The position numbers were made by a program, and so were the translations under genes. Of a stretch of DNA of 23,382 nucleotides, positions 22,804-23,382 are shown in pieces. Origin of the DNA: DATKQJ01 sp035534295 (GTDB lineage Bacteria > Chloroflexota > Dormibacteria > Dormibacterales > Dormibacteraceae); contig DATLSE010000019.1 of the NCBI GenBank assembly GCA_035534295.1, forward strand, positions 1-23,382, read 5' to 3'. The notes beneath the pieces were generated by a model. That model was not told the origin of the DNA. It worked only from the letters and a program-made list of their open reading frames with translations, and ran no database searches. How positions within the stretch are numbered: the stretch's first letter is position 1; every line of letters starts with the position of its first letter.

Positions 22804-23382
22804 ATGTACCGGAGAATCGTCCTGGCCGTGGATCCGGAGGGCCTGGCGGAAAGCGTGCTGCCGATCGTGGCCGCGCTGGCGCGCCGCGGTGGGGGTGAGG
22901 TTTTCGTGGTCGGGGCTGCGAAAGCTGGCGACCCGCCCGAGCAGCGGGCCTTGCTGGAGAAGCACGTGGGGGAGGCAGCAGACGAGCTGAAAGCGGCTGG
23001 CATCAAGGCTATTGGGGAAGTTCGTCAGGTCGCGACGGAATCCTCGGCCGCAGCAGAGATCGTCGCGGCCTGTCATGAGCGGGCGGCCGACCTGGTCGCG
23101 CTTGGCTCCCACGGCCGCGGCAACATCGCCGCACTTCTTGAAGGCAGCGTCGGCCGCCAGGTCTTGTCCCAGGTTGAAGCCCCAGCGATCCAGGTTCATA
23201 GTCGCGAGGCGGCAAAGAGCAGCTTCCTCCCGCGTCCACTCCATCGGATCATGGTCCCGGTGGACTACTCGGACACGTCTCGGCAGGCAGTCAAGGTGGC
23301 GGTGGACATTGCTCGCGAGGAGGGTGCCGGATTGCTCATCCTCCACGTCAGAGAGACAGTTCCGTTCGGCGATGTCCCTTAC
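22804..23382 (+). CDS. Universal stress protein, tandem UspA domains (partial, 3' end beyond window)
   Basis: The 193 residues visible start MYRRIVLAVDPEG at ATG 22804. The first Usp domain spans about 1-137 and ends with the ATP-binding signature GSHGRGNIAALLEGSVGRQV (G-x2-G-x9-G-S), so it is an ATP-binding type. A second domain begins at about 155 with HRIMVPVDYSDTSRQAVKVA and is cut by the window edge at GDVPY. Tandem Usp proteins act in stress and dormancy responses. There is no operon link to the preceding remnant. Confidence 0.9.
   Translation, partial: MYRRIVLAVDPEGLAESVLPIVAALARRGGGEVFVVGAAKAGDPPEQRALLEKHVGEAADELKAAGIKAIGEVRQVATESSAAAEIVAACHERAADLVALGSHGRGNIAALLEGSVGRQVLSQVEAPAIQVHSREAAKSSFLPRPLHRIMVPVDYSDTSRQAVKVAVDIAREEGAGLLILHVRETVPFGDVPY

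Noticed and set aside
1..23382. CRISPR array, riboswitch or phage genes
   Set aside because: No regularly spaced repeats beyond the two-copy IS repeat, no recognisable riboswitch core upstream of any gene, and no phage structural or integrase genes were seen.

Overview
The window is a high-GC bacterial chromosome segment. It is densely packed, uses GTG and TTG starts often, and many genes overlap by 1-16 nt. The gene content suggests a high-GC terrabacterial lineage such as Chloroflexota, Dormibacterota or Actinomycetota. The reasons are the zinc-ribbon protein, RNase HI and rnpB order (as in actinobacteria), a fused GDP-mannose pyrophosphorylase/phosphomannomutase-like protein, an actinobacterial-type xanthine dehydrogenase and a Tad locus without a secretin. 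The placement is inference; no 16S rRNA or ribosomal protein gene is present.

Layout. 1-207: right end of an insertion sequence (transposase C-terminus plus two 19-bp direct repeats). 257-4868: divergent sugar-polymer genes, a short-type glycogen phosphorylase (-) and a two-domain sugar nucleotidyltransferase/phosphohexomutase-like protein (+), whose start codons overlap at one CATG. 5013-5997: a roughly 1-kb segment bracketed by a 15/16 direct repeat of the 3' end of tRNA-Gly(CCC). It carries an AbrB/PIN toxin-antitoxin pair and a stretch of hairpins ending in two plus-strand terminators, and looks like a small element inserted at the tRNA. 6170-9817: three-gene molybdenum hydroxylase operon (FAD, 2Fe-2S and Moco subunits) of xanthine dehydrogenase type, convergent with and overlapping an acyl-CoA synthetase gene. 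11730-12606: two small hypothetical genes.

12724-18297: a compact Tad/Flp-type operon (CpaB, TadZ-like, TadA ATPase, TadB, TadC, two TadE-like and one TadG-like protein) with translational coupling throughout. No Flp prepilin, prepilin peptidase or secretin gene is visible. 18390-20117: etfBA electron-transfer flavoprotein. 20180-22125: an RNA-metabolism cluster of TrmK-like tRNA methyltransferase, coiled-coil zinc-ribbon protein, RNase HI and the RNase P RNA gene. 22142-22771: a chimeric reading frame with the C-terminal end of a phosphoketolase joined to the C-terminal half of a PIG-L/BshB-type deacetylase. From 22804: a universal stress protein running off the window.

Most non-coupled genes lack a Shine-Dalgarno sequence. 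They have a -10-like hexamer (TAGAAT, TAGCAT, TATTGT, TAAGAT) ending 6-8 nt before the start codon, which points to leaderless transcripts. The same TAGAAT-N6 arrangement sits before the RNA gene rnpB, giving an internal calibration independent of start codons.

The most interesting items are the chimeric phosphoketolase/PIG-L frame abutting rnpB, the tRNA-Gly bracketed TA and RNA segment, the leaderless promoter pattern, and the Tad operon with a degenerate TadZ P-loop and no local pilin.
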